DNA from: UBA1573 sp034005165
GTDB lineage: Bacteria; Pseudomonadota; Alphaproteobacteria; Micavibrionales; Micavibrionaceae
Assembly: GCA_034005165.1 (NCBI GenBank)
Contig: JAVEVE010000001.1
Location: 372,001-436,000 of the forward strand
Reading direction: 5' to 3'
DNA length: 64,000 nucleotides
Below, piece after piece: positions 41,490 to 49,753 of this stretch. Under the pieces are notes generated by a model. It was not told where the DNA came from, made no database searches, and was given only the letters and a program-made list of their open reading frames with translations. The translations under genes were made by a program, and so were the position numbers. Within the stretch, counting starts at the first letter, position 1. The number at the start of each line of letters is the position of its first letter.

Positions 41490-41960
41490 TTATTTATTCA
41501 ATTTATTCAAAGCAGCCTTATAGGCTTCATAATGATCGCCTTCGTCTTCGCGAATTTGCTCGAACAACTTTGCTGCTTCGACATCCCCATCCTTAGCGGC
41601 CTGCTCTGCAAATTCCTTGTACATCTTGACGTTTTCGTAATGCTCGCCTTCCATAGAATCTTCCAAATCTTTCATGCTGCCCTTGGACAATCTCAAAGCA
41701 TCCGCTTCACGCGCGAAATGTTCATTCGCTTCAACATTTGCACTTTCTTCAAACAACTTGGCCAATTCTTCATGACCGGCCTCACGGGCCTTTTCTGCAT
41801 ATGTCATATATTTCAGATTAGCATAAGCCTCACCATGCATTGCGGCTTCAAGGTTCTTTTTAGTCTGCTCACTCAGATCTTTCGCAAACCCAGTGTGAGA
41901 GAAAGAAAGCAATGCAGCTAACGCCACAGTTGCCAATCCGGCAAATTTAAATTGTTTCAT
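41490..41960 (-). CDS. exported rubrerythrin-like diiron protein
   Basis: Ferritin-like four-helix protein of the rubrerythrin family, predicted to reduce peroxide or handle iron. Diiron ligands appear in EAMHGEAYANLKY, NVEANEHFAREAD, MEGEHYENVKMYKEF and REDEGDHYEAYK. It has no rubredoxin domain. Unusually it starts with a signal peptide (MKQFKFAGLATVALAALL..., cleavage after GFA), so it should act in the periplasm. I chose the ATG at 41960, giving 156 residues. It is divergent from the PepSY-cytochrome-two-component operon and shares a direct-repeat operator with it. Confidence 0.85.
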   Translation of the reverse strand: MKQFKFAGLATVALAALLSFSHTGFAKDLSEQTKKNLEAAMHGEAYANLKYMTYAEKAREAGHEELAKLFEESANVEANEHFAREADALRLSKGSMKDLEDSMEGEHYENVKMYKEFAEQAAKDGDVEAAKLFEQIREDEGDHYEAYKAALNKLNK

Positions 41961-42028
41961 GTTGAAATCCTCAGTTCTGTTAAAAATCAATACCCTCTAT
42001 GAAGGCCCACAGAATATGCAAGAGTCTC

Positions 42029-42078
42029 CTGACGAAAACCTGACCTCAAAAATAAAATTTTGGTCAGGTTTTTGTCAG
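42029..42078. promoter_or_regulatory. paired divergent direct repeats GTCAG-N6-GTCAG (candidate response-regulator sites)
   Basis: Two 16-base direct repeats form a large inverted repeat. One (42029-42044, read on the minus strand) is GTCAG-GTTTTC-GTCAG facing the rubrerythrin gene; the other (42063-42078, plus strand) is GTCAG-GTTTTT-GTCAG facing the PepSY gene. The 11-base period is that of OmpR/PhoB-family sites. A -10-like hexamer follows each by 12 bases (TATTCT on the minus side, AAATAT on the plus side). A third copy is at 46793-46808. Confidence 0.7.
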
Positions 42079-42129
42079 ATCAATGACCGAAAATATAGAA
42101 ACAATCCCTTTTCAATCTTGGAGAAAAAT

Positions 42130-42480
42130 ATGAAAAAAATTATGTTATCTTTTCTTGCTTTCGCGGCTCTAACATCCGCGGCAAGTCTTGCGCAGGCCAG
42201 TCCAAAATGTACCGATGAACCACAAGAAAAATGGATATCCGAAGATGCCATGAAGCAAAAAATTGCGGAAATGGGTTACGAAAAGATTAAGGTCTTCAAA
42301 AAAACCATGAGTGGCTGCTATGAAATCTACGGCTACACCAAAGAAGGTAAAAAAGCCGAAGTCTATTTCAATCCGATCGATGGGTCCGTTGTCGAAAAAA
42401 ATATAGACGGAGAATACAGCACGAGTGTAACGCCATCTGAGAAAAATCAAGAAGAAGGCGAAGAAAGAGAAGACGACTAA
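42130..42480 (+). CDS. exported PepSY-domain protein
   Basis: Small periplasmic protein. Signal peptide MKKIMLSFLAFAALTSAASL (cleavage after AQA), then a single PepSY-like domain: EDAMKQKIAEMGYEKIKVFK, MSGCYEIYGYTKEGKKAEVY and FNPIDGSVVEK. It ends in an acidic tail (EEGEEREDD). ATG at 42130 preceded by GGAG gives 116 residues. First gene of a tight operon with a cytochrome b561, response regulator and kinase, a combination widespread in proteobacteria. Confidence 0.85.
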   Translation: MKKIMLSFLAFAALTSAASLAQASPKCTDEPQEKWISEDAMKQKIAEMGYEKIKVFKKTMSGCYEIYGYTKEGKKAEVYFNPIDGSVVEKNIDGEYSTSVTPSEKNQEEGEEREDD

Positions 42481-42482
42481 TC

Positions 42483-43052
42483 ATGAATAACAACATAACC
42501 GGTCCGACAGAGGCACAGGAAAAAATAAAAGTCTGGGATATTTTTGTACGAATTTTCCATTGGTCAATCGTCACAGGATTTATCCTTGAAATGTTTCTGA
42601 CAGATGAAGGAAAATCCATTCATCGCTGGACCGGATATGTCATTCTTGCTCTTATTGTACTCAGAATTATCTGGGGATTTACAGGAAGCCCGCACGCACG
42701 ATTCAAAGACTTCTTTCCCACACCGTCACGTCTCATGGCCTATACGAAACAATTGATAAAAGGAAAAGAACCTCGCTATATCGGGCACAATCCAGCGGGC
42801 GCTCTCATGATGCTTGCCCTGATACTTGCCATGACAGGATGCTGCATTACCGGATGGATGCAAGGTTTGGACATGTTCTGGGGAGAAGAATGGCTTCAGG
42901 AAACTCATGAAATTCTGGCGAATAGCATACTAATTATGGCCATTCTTCATGTATTTGGAGCCATCGTCGAGAGTTTCCGTCACCATGAAAATCTGATATG
43001 GTCTATGATTACAGGATATAAAAGACCCACAAATAAAAGCGACCAAAGGTAG
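42483..43052 (+). CDS. cytochrome b561-like membrane protein
   Basis: Four-helix b-type cytochrome. Likely heme ligands are in RIFHWSIVTG, SIHRWTGYV, ETHEILANS and ILHVFGAIVESFRHHEN. 189 residues. It starts two bases after the PepSY stop and ends two bases before the response regulator, so the operon is translationally compact. Likely passes electrons from the membrane to the periplasm, with PepSY as partner. It is homologous in type to the cytochrome at 40897-41430 but lacks its His/acid-rich loop. Confidence 0.88.
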   Translation: MNNNITGPTEAQEKIKVWDIFVRIFHWSIVTGFILEMFLTDEGKSIHRWTGYVILALIVLRIIWGFTGSPHARFKDFFPTPSRLMAYTKQLIKGKEPRYIGHNPAGALMMLALILAMTGCCITGWMQGLDMFWGEEWLQETHEILANSILIMAILHVFGAIVESFRHHENLIWSMITGYKRPTNKSDQR

Positions 43053-43054
43053 TC

Positions 43055-43744
43055 ATGAAAGTTCTTCTTGTTGAAGATAATGTAAGATTAAAGGACCTCG
43101 TTTCCGAGGAATTGGTCAAGCATGGCTTTGTGATTGATGGAACGTCATCTCTTGCAGATGCAAAAGATATGTTTGCTACTTTTCAATATGATCTTATTCT
43201 TTTAGACCTGTCCTTACCCGATGGTGATGGACTGGATCTTCTTAAAATTGTAACTTCAAAGAAAAATCCTCCGCCGATATTGGTAATAACTGCACGATCA
43301 GGTCTGGATGACCGCATCACAGGACTAAATCTCGGAGCAGATGACTATCTGGTCAAACCATTTGCCCCCGAAGAGCTTATTGCCCGTTGCCGCGCCCTGC
43401 TACGGCGCCCCGGCCACACACTAGGAACATCAATATCTATTGGCAATATAGAATTTAATCTTGCCACTCGTGAAGTCCTGGTATCGGGAAAGCGTGTCAG
43501 TATAACACCAAAAGAATTAGCGCTTCTTGAACATCTGATCCGTCACCAGAACCAGATAGTCGGCCGCGAACAACTCGAAACCCGTCTCTATTCATCCGAT
43601 AAAGAAGTTTCACCAAATGCACTGGAAGCCACCATTTCAAGATTAAGAAAATGGATCAAAAACAACCATTGCTCGGTGTCTCTTCATACATCCCATGGCA
43701 TAGGATATCTTTTAGCCTCAAATGAAGAATATAACGAAAAATGA
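43055..43744 (+). CDS. OmpR-family response regulator
   Basis: Two-domain regulator. Receiver: acidic pocket VEDN, phospho-acceptor D51 in LILLDLSLPDGDG, then ITARSGLDDR and LVKPFAPEEL. C-terminal winged helix: TPKELALLEHLIRHQNQIVGREQL and the recognition helix region VSPNALEATISRLRKWI. 229 residues. OmpR-family proteins bind tandem direct repeats with ~11-base period, which matches the three repeats found in this region. It overlaps the kinase start by ATGA. Confidence 0.93.
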   Translation: MKVLLVEDNVRLKDLVSEELVKHGFVIDGTSSLADAKDMFATFQYDLILLDLSLPDGDGLDLLKIVTSKKNPPPILVITARSGLDDRITGLNLGADDYLVKPFAPEELIARCRALLRRPGHTLGTSISIGNIEFNLATREVLVSGKRVSITPKELALLEHLIRHQNQIVGREQLETRLYSSDKEVSPNALEATISRLRKWIKNNHCSVSLHTSHGIGYLLASNEEYNEK

Positions 43745-45111
43745 AAATCTCTTTCCTTCAAAAGGATAACCTCTTTGTCCGGATTTTTATCCGCCTATTC
43801 ATTGGAGTGGCTATATTTTCCATTCTTCAAATATTTTTTGTTCTATACACATATCTGAATGACATTAATGATCTCAGCCAGCGCCTACTGACACGTCAGG
43901 CAAAGGAAATCTCAGAATCAATATACGTCAAAAATGATGAGATCACACATAACCGCAAACATACCATCCACGAACACATCCACAATGCGCGAATGGCCTT
44001 TGCTGCTTATACAAAGTCGGGACAGGAAATCCTGATTAACGGCCCATACGACTTAAGACCCGCCCTTATGCCGCCTGTAAATTCGGTAGCATCAGAAACA
44101 CGCCGTGATGAATATACCGAGAGCTTTAGATTAAAAGGCATTCGTAGAATAGATATTAAAAACCAACCTGTCTGGATCAGCATCATTATCGAAGGAAAAG
44201 GAATAGAACCCTATATCCCTGTTCTAAAATCAGAAATCATCGAACACGTTGCCTTGCCGATTATCCCTCTTTCTGTTTTCCTGTTGGTCTTCAGTGTCAT
44301 TGCCGTCAGAAACACCCTGTTACCTGTTACTAAAACAATCGAACAAATCGAGAAAATAAAACCGGATGATATTTCCTATCGCCTACAAACACCTGAACAC
44401 CCGGCAGAGGTCAGGAAACTGGCCTTGGCTGTTAACGACGCCCTCTCCCGCATTGAAAGCGCCATTCTATCTTTACGGAATTTTACAGCCGATACGGCGC
44501 ATGAACTTAGAACGCCACTGGCGATCATGAGGCTTGAGGTAAATAAACTACCGGACTCGGAGAATAAGATTGCCCTAACAAAAGACGTGGAATCCATGTC
44601 CCGCTTGGTAGGGCAAATGCTGGATGTAGCTTATGCCAATGCACTAATCATACAAGACACAGACAAAGCCATTCTAAGTGCCACAGCAAAAGACGTAATT
44701 TCACAACTAACGCCTCTCGCCATTCGCTCAGGAAAGTCAATCACGCTGACAGACCTATCTACACAGCAGGAAATAAAAGGCCATAGCGAAGCCATTGGTC
44801 GGGCAATCCGCAATATCATAGAAAATGCTCTACACTACACTCCGGAACAATCTGCCGTTAATGTTGTAGTAGAAAGTGATTATATCATCAGCATTTCTGA
44901 CCAAGGCCAGGGATTCTCAAACATAGAAACAAAAGAAATCTTATCCCGATTCAAAAAAGGATTATTAAAATCGTCACATAATGGCGCAGGCCTCGGGTTG
45001 GCAATTGCTTCCCAAATAGCTCTGGCACATAACGGATATATAAAGATTGAAAATGGACCTGATAAAGGGGCAAAAATTTCAATTATTCTGCATAGCCAAG
45101 CCACAACCTAA
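43741..45111 (+). CDS. sensor histidine kinase with His-rich periplasmic segment
   Basis: Membrane kinase paired with the preceding regulator. TM1 ~14-38, periplasmic sensor ~39-160, TM2 ~165-190, then a HAMP-like linker. The H-box is FTADTAHELRTPLAIMRLE with H254; the N-box is GRAIRNIIENALHYTP, followed by the DQGQGFS and GAGLGLAIASQIA nucleotide motifs. The sensor contains five His within twelve residues (H70, H74, H77, H79, H81 in THNRKHTIHEHIHN), a plausible metal-binding cluster. 456 residues. The QseC-like layout fits its PepSY/cytochrome neighbours. Confidence 0.92.
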   Translation: MKISFLQKDNLFVRIFIRLFIGVAIFSILQIFFVLYTYLNDINDLSQRLLTRQAKEISESIYVKNDEITHNRKHTIHEHIHNARMAFAAYTKSGQEILINGPYDLRPALMPPVNSVASETRRDEYTESFRLKGIRRIDIKNQPVWISIIIEGKGIEPYIPVLKSEIIEHVALPIIPLSVFLLVFSVIAVRNTLLPVTKTIEQIEKIKPDDISYRLQTPEHPAEVRKLALAVNDALSRIESAILSLRNFTADTAHELRTPLAIMRLEVNKLPDSENKIALTKDVESMSRLVGQMLDVAYANALIIQDTDKAILSATAKDVISQLTPLAIRSGKSITLTDLSTQQEIKGHSEAIGRAIRNIIENALHYTPEQSAVNVVVESDYIISISDQGQGFSNIETKEILSRFKKGLLKSSHNGAGLGLAIASQIALAHNGYIKIENGPDKGAKISIILHSQATT

Positions 45112-45121
45112 CGATTGAGTG

Positions 45122-46492
45122 CTAATGCAGAGCAGTCTCGGCATGACCGATCACACGCGCTACATTTGATAACTCCACTCTTAAGACCCGCTCAAACGCA
45201 TCCATATAATCATGGGCCATGGAAACTGACATATCCTCATCAACCAGACAATGGTAAACTATAATCAATCCATGCTCCGTTTGCCTGATCCTAACATCAT
45301 GCAAACCCTTGATCTTCCCATGGCTTTTAGCAAATTCATGTATTCTGCCCAAAATCTCCCGATAATCGCTATCAGGCAAATCTTGCCCTTCCAACTGCTC
45401 GGTTACCAAAGGCTCGATATGGGTATCAACTTCAATATCCGCCCCCAGGTCTTTGATAATTTCCTGCTCAAATTCAGACGCGATGTCGTGAGCTTCCCTC
45501 ATTGTTTTTCGACCATCAATTTCAATATCCATGGTCACAGATAGCTTGCCCCCGATCTTGTGAACGAATAAATGATGAATATGCAGATGCATATTCGAAG
45601 CAATCAGGAGAACTTTTTGCTGTGTTGTCTCAGTATCCAAAGCAACCGGAACAGTTGTAATAGATAGCTCTGCCTCCGGAATCTCCTCAATAATCCGATC
45701 ACAGATAACCTCCTTGATTTTATGAACCTGAGTAATAGGCAAAGTACGGTTGATTTTAACGGACAAATCAATATAGAGAATACTCCCGACAGGCCGCGCC
45801 CTGATCTGTTCTATCTCGAGAACAGCAGGAACAGTAGAAACAATACGTGATACATGGCCTGAAATCCCTTCAGGGGCGGCATCAATCAAAGTATCAATCG
45901 TTCGACGCCCCATATCCCACCCTGCTTTAAAGACAAACAGAGCAACACCGATTGATGCATAAGAATCTCCATTCGGCCACCCAAGATGGACAAATAACAA
46001 GCCCAGCAAAACAACCGATGAACTCAGAATATCTGACGAAAAATGTAGAGCGTCTGCCTCCAATGCCTGACTTTTTGTTTCCTTTGCCACTTTAGACAAA
46101 GCTCTAGCTCTATGAAAATCTATAGCAATAGAGATTAGAATTACAGCAACAGCCCACCATGTGACCTGCACATGGTTCCCCCCTTCTATAAGCCTGCGTA
46201 TAGCCTCATACATGATCCACACACTGGTCAGCATCAATAGAACGGTTTCCGCTAAAGCGGCAACACTTTCGACTTTTCCGTGACCATAATGATGCTTATC
46301 ATCGGCAGGCTTATCACTAATTCTGACAGCAAAGAATGTCAAAAGAGTCGCCCCGAGATCAAGCAGACTATGAAGCCCTTCGGAAATCAAACCCAAGCTT
46401 CCTGTCATAAAGCCCACTGTAAATTTTGAAACACTCATAACCGCACTGGCCAATACAGAGTTCAAAGCAACTTTTTCTTTTTGGCTGGACAT
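45122..46492 (-). CDS. cation diffusion facilitator (CDF) metal exporter with duplicated C-terminal domain
   Basis: Proton-coupled divalent-metal exporter of the inner membrane. N-terminal six-helix unit with HxxxD metal sites in TM2 (EGLHSLLDLG) and TM5 (ADALHFSSDILSS), the pair usually linked to Zn, plus HHYGHGKVES. It has two ferredoxin-like cytoplasmic domains in tandem (each with HI..E/D wording), making it longer (456) than the usual ~300. A His-rich strand (SNMHLHIHHLFVHK) links them. It is downstream of a 57-residue gene whose promoter carries the shared GTCAG repeat, and is convergent with the kinase. Confidence 0.88.
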   Translation of the reverse strand: MSSQKEKVALNSVLASAVMSVSKFTVGFMTGSLGLISEGLHSLLDLGATLLTFFAVRISDKPADDKHHYGHGKVESVAALAETVLLMLTSVWIMYEAIRRLIEGGNHVQVTWWAVAVILISIAIDFHRARALSKVAKETKSQALEADALHFSSDILSSSVVLLGLLFVHLGWPNGDSYASIGVALFVFKAGWDMGRRTIDTLIDAAPEGISGHVSRIVSTVPAVLEIEQIRARPVGSILYIDLSVKINRTLPITQVHKIKEVICDRIIEEIPEAELSITTVPVALDTETTQQKVLLIASNMHLHIHHLFVHKIGGKLSVTMDIEIDGRKTMREAHDIASEFEQEIIKDLGADIEVDTHIEPLVTEQLEGQDLPDSDYREILGRIHEFAKSHGKIKGLHDVRIRQTEHGLIIVYHCLVDEDMSVSMAHDYMDAFERVLRVELSNVARVIGHAETALH

Positions 46493-46559
46493 ATCATTGA
46501 TTCCTATAAATTCAGGGGGATATTCTATCCCCCTGTACGCAGTTTTCTATATGAAAGAT

Positions 46560-46733
46560 TTAAGCAGAAATATCCAGAAGCCTTCCGGATGATGCCGAGG
46601 AGCTTCCATCCATATCCCCATCAGAATCCTTGCCTGCTCCGGACATCATTGCACTTTGCAGCGGTACTTGCTGATTGGGTTTTGCTTGAGAAATTTGAGC
46701 CAAATAACTATTGCCGACCGAAGAAACATTCAT
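46560..46733 (-). CDS. small hypothetical protein, 57 aa
   Basis: Starts MNVSSVGNSYLAQIS and ends SGRLLDISA, with an acidic Gly/Ser/Asp middle (GKDSDGDMDGSSS). An AAAAGG Shine-Dalgarno lies 8 bases before the ATG. It lies 67 bases upstream of the CDF gene on the same strand and 60 bases after a GTCAG direct repeat with a -10-like element, so it is probably the first gene of a small-protein/CDF operon. Short proteins of this look (MxVSSV... start, GGRxxD-type end) occur in alphaproteobacteria; function unknown. Confidence 0.6.
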   Translation of the reverse strand: MNVSSVGNSYLAQISQAKPNQQVPLQSAMMSGAGKDSDGDMDGSSSASSGRLLDISA

Positions 46734-46792
46734 AATTCATACCTTTTTTCGTTCAGATGGATTTACTCAGTGATTGATTATCTCAAATATTC

Positions 46793-46808
46793 CTGACAAA
46801 TATCTGAC
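46793..46808 (-). promoter_or_regulatory. third GTCAG-N6-GTCAG direct repeat, upstream of the 57-aa/CDF genes
   Basis: On the minus strand: GTCAG-ATATTT-GTCAG, then 12 bases, then TAATCA as a -10-like hexamer, 60 bases before the start codon. Same half-site, spacer length, orientation and -10 distance as at the rubrerythrin promoter. Confidence 0.65.
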
Positions 46809-47299
46809 AGCTAGAATATACATATATCGCCCCTTAATATCTCGTCTTAAAGCTATCTAACAACCCTAAATAAACGTCGAAACCTTTAAAGAAAACAAAA
46901 ACTTACACATTTTTTTAAGATGATCTTATTTTATCTTTTTATATCAATATTTTATAGCTAGGCTCAAAACACTTTAAATTTGCATGTCAGAAACGAGTGT
47001 ACCGGTTCGGCTCCGGTCGGAGACAGAAATTATGAGAATACCATGCCACGCATTGGAATAAAAATATATAACTAAAGAGTTATTTTGAAATAATAAGCCT
47101 GCATGTTTTTTATAGCATACACTTAAACACCTCCATGCATATCACAAAAAAACTGTTGCACACCTTCTCTAATGAAGCCTAACATTATGTCACAAGTTCG
47201 CTACGAGAAATCACCTACGGCTCACATTTTATCCTAGCCGATCAAATCACTCTGGCGTGAGATAAGATAAAAAAAGCAAAATCAAAGGGCCAAAGAAAT
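46809..47299. other. AT-rich intergenic region upstream of the ABC exporter
   Basis: About 490 bases without a convincing gene. It contains a GC-rich hairpin ACCGG-TTCGGCT-CCGGT (about 46999-47015) inside a 25-codon ATG frame (46984-47061) with no Shine-Dalgarno, and two other tiny frames. No regulatory match was found. It could hide a small RNA or leader, but nothing supports that directly. Confidence 0.4.
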
Positions 47300-49141
47300 T
47301 TGCCATACACAGAAAAAACCTCCTTTCGCAAGACATTCCATGTCCCTATTGATAGCCTCCCGAATGGAGGGAATTTTTCTTTACCCGACAAACTTTACCC
47401 TTTCATTTTGTTTTTCCTGAAACAGATCAAAGGACTGCTTTTTCTGATTGCCTGTCTCTCAGCGATAGAAGCGGTTTCTATAAGCTATACATACTGGTTT
47501 GTCGGGCAAATCACACAAATCGAAAGGCTGGCCCTCCCGTTCATCCTAACTGGTATCGCCATAGTCGCCATAAGTCCTATCGCATCAAATTTGCTGAATT
47601 ATTTGAAGAACACCCTTTATATCCCGCATTTCGGCAACATGATCCGAAGACAATGCTTCTATCATACATCACGGCAAAGCATTTCATACTTCCAGAATGA
47701 TTTTTCGGGGCGAATAGCTAATAAAATCCTGCAATGTAGCTCGGCCCTAAGAGATGCGGCTCTCTCCGTCATAGGATCTTTGGTTTCCGTTTGCACTCTA
47801 ATTATTAGTAACGCCATACTTCTGTCTCACGTCAATTTTTTGTTAGCGCTTCCCCTAATAGTCTGGACAGCATCATTCATAATAATCCTAGGATATTTCC
47901 TTCCAAAAATTAAGCACCGGACATCACTTGCAGCAGAATGTATGAGCACTCTGACGGGACAAATTGTTGATAGTATTTCCAACATTTTGCTGGCCAAATA
48001 TTTTGCCAGAACAAAAGACGAAGATTTGCGCACATTAGGCTTTCTGGAAGCATATGGGCACGGCATGTCCTATGCCTTGCAAAAGACAACCCAGCAAAGT
48101 ATTGCATTGGGCTGCATAAATTTTCTTCTTGTTACTTCCGTAATTTTAATAGGCTATACGATTTCCAGAGACGACAGTCTGCAAGGAGTTTCCGCACTAG
48201 TCATGGCGTTGCCTATGGTCCTACAAACGACCTTCTTGTCAAGCCGCATCATGAATGAAATGTCATCCCTTTTCGAGAATGTCGGAACCATCCAGAACAG
48301 TATAGAACTTCTTTCCAAACCACATACAATTATTGACAACCCGCATGCTAAAGACCTGATAATTAGCAAAGATCAATCAGGAATTATCTTCAAGAATGTC
48401 AGCTTTCGTTACGAAAAGACGAACTATTTTGTTTTGAATAAATTCAGCCTGGAAATTCAACCGGGAGAAAAAGTTGGCATCACAGGAAGAAGTGGTGAAG
48501 GAAAATCAACAATCATTAGCCTTCTAATGAGAGCATTTGACATTGATACAGGAGAAATTCTAGTAGGAGGTCGCAACATCAAGGATGTAACACAAGACAG
48601 CCTCAGGCGGAACATTTCTGTCGTAACACAAGACAACTATCTCTTTCATCGCTCTGTATTGGAAAACATTCGATATGGGCGAACAGACGCAACAACTGAA
48701 GATATCATCCACGCCGCCAAACTGGCTTGCGCACATGAATTTATTGAGGCTTTTGTTGATGACCATGGAAATAAAGGCTATGAGGCGCTAATCGGAGAAC
48801 ATGGCGTAAAACTATCCGGTGGTCAAAGACAACGCATAGACATCGCCCGTGCAATATTAAAGAACTCTCCAATTCTGATACTTGACGAAGCGACAGCTTC
48901 CATGGATAGCGAAAGTGAAGATACTATACAAACGGCTCTGGAAAGTGTTATGGATGGCAAAACTGTTATTGCTGTAGCACACCGTCTCTCGACCCTGAAA
49001 AAAATGGACAGGATCATTGTTATAGAGAATGGAGCTATCATTGAGTCAGGAACGCATGATACCCTGATCAGAAATAGCGATAGCCACTACGCGCATCTCT
49101 GGACTCTTCAAACAGGAGGCACCAGACAAAGGCATGAGTAA
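47300..49141 (+). CDS. ABC exporter, fused membrane and ATPase domains (MsbA-like)
   Basis: Half-transporter of the exporter type. Residues ~35-330 hold about six membrane helices; the nucleotide domain follows with Walker A (GRSGEGKST), Q-loop (SVVTQDNYLF), signature LSGGQRQR, Walker B (ILILDEATASMDS) and the switch His (AVAHRLSTL). 613 residues; it would work as a dimer. The start is uncertain: a TTG at 47300 gives the full N-terminus and there is no nearby in-frame ATG. It lies 21 bases upstream of a histidine phosphatase gene. Substrate unknown; the neighbouring radical SAM enzyme makes a modified peptide or small molecule conceivable. Confidence 0.85.
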   Translation: MPYTEKTSFRKTFHVPIDSLPNGGNFSLPDKLYPFILFFLKQIKGLLFLIACLSAIEAVSISYTYWFVGQITQIERLALPFILTGIAIVAISPIASNLLNYLKNTLYIPHFGNMIRRQCFYHTSRQSISYFQNDFSGRIANKILQCSSALRDAALSVIGSLVSVCTLIISNAILLSHVNFLLALPLIVWTASFIIILGYFLPKIKHRTSLAAECMSTLTGQIVDSISNILLAKYFARTKDEDLRTLGFLEAYGHGMSYALQKTTQQSIALGCINFLLVTSVILIGYTISRDDSLQGVSALVMALPMVLQTTFLSSRIMNEMSSLFENVGTIQNSIELLSKPHTIIDNPHAKDLIISKDQSGIIFKNVSFRYEKTNYFVLNKFSLEIQPGEKVGITGRSGEGKSTIISLLMRAFDIDTGEILVGGRNIKDVTQDSLRRNISVVTQDNYLFHRSVLENIRYGRTDATTEDIIHAAKLACAHEFIEAFVDDHGNKGYEALIGEHGVKLSGGQRQRIDIARAILKNSPILILDEATASMDSESEDTIQTALESVMDGKTVIAVAHRLSTLKKMDRIIVIENGAIIESGTHDTLIRNSDSHYAHLWTLQTGGTRQRHE

Positions 49142-49162
49142 GTAAGCAAAAAGCAGCCATAT

Positions 49163-49753
49163 ATGACAAGATTTATTGTTTTCAGACACGGACAAACAGA
49201 TATGAACAGGAAGCATCTTGTTCAGGGAATTACGGACCTTCCCCTAAATGATGAAGGAATTTGCCAAGCCAATAATTTGGCGAATAGATTACAACGCAAA
49301 GGAATATCAGAAATCATCTCCAGCGACCTCAAAAGAGCATTCCAGACGGCCAATATCATAGCCGAAAAGATAGGGTGCGGAGTTACAACTTCTCAAGACC
49401 TGAGAGAGCAGAACTATGGTGAAATAGAAGCGGCCACCACAGCCGAAGTAAGGACAAGATTTCCGGACACCTGTAGAATACTGGACGATATATCCCACCC
49501 GCAAACGAACACCCTATCCTTCCCAAAAGCAGAGTCCAGATCGGATGTCTTCGTCCGCGCATCGCAAGTTTTAGAAGATGCTGCTATGCGTACCCCGCAA
49601 GCAACAATCGGCATATCAACACATGGCGGAGTCATTTTATCGCTGATGAGCCACTATTTTAAAAAAATGGCACATATCGGTAACGCTGATTTTATCGTTC
49701 TAGAATACGACGGAAAATCATTTACCGCATATCAAATGCACGTTACGCCTTAA
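49163..49753 (+). CDS. histidine phosphatase superfamily protein (phosphoglycerate-mutase-like)
   Basis: Phosphatase with the catalytic RHG in VFRHGQTDMN, the second-site Arg in SSDLKRAFQTA, and the conserved REQNYGEIE and GISTHGGVI with the second catalytic His. 196 residues. Substrate cannot be read from sequence; relatives act on phosphoserine, alpha-ribazole phosphate or sugar phosphates. Likely co-transcribed with the ABC exporter. Its last 11 bases overlap the convergent radical SAM gene. Confidence 0.85.
   Translation: MTRFIVFRHGQTDMNRKHLVQGITDLPLNDEGICQANNLANRLQRKGISEIISSDLKRAFQTANIIAEKIGCGVTTSQDLREQNYGEIEAATTAEVRTRFPDTCRILDDISHPQTNTLSFPKAESRSDVFVRASQVLEDAAMRTPQATIGISTHGGVILSLMSHYFKKMAHIGNADFIVLEYDGKSFTAYQMHVTP

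Noticed and set aside
46985..47000. A fourth GTCAG direct repeat upstream of the ABC exporter
   Set aside because: GTCAG is followed at the right distance only by GTGTA; the second half-site does not match.
46984..47061. 25-codon ORF upstream of the ABC exporter as a peptide precursor
   Set aside because: No Shine-Dalgarno, no leader/core pattern, and it lies over a GC-rich hairpin. Noted in the intergenic entry only.
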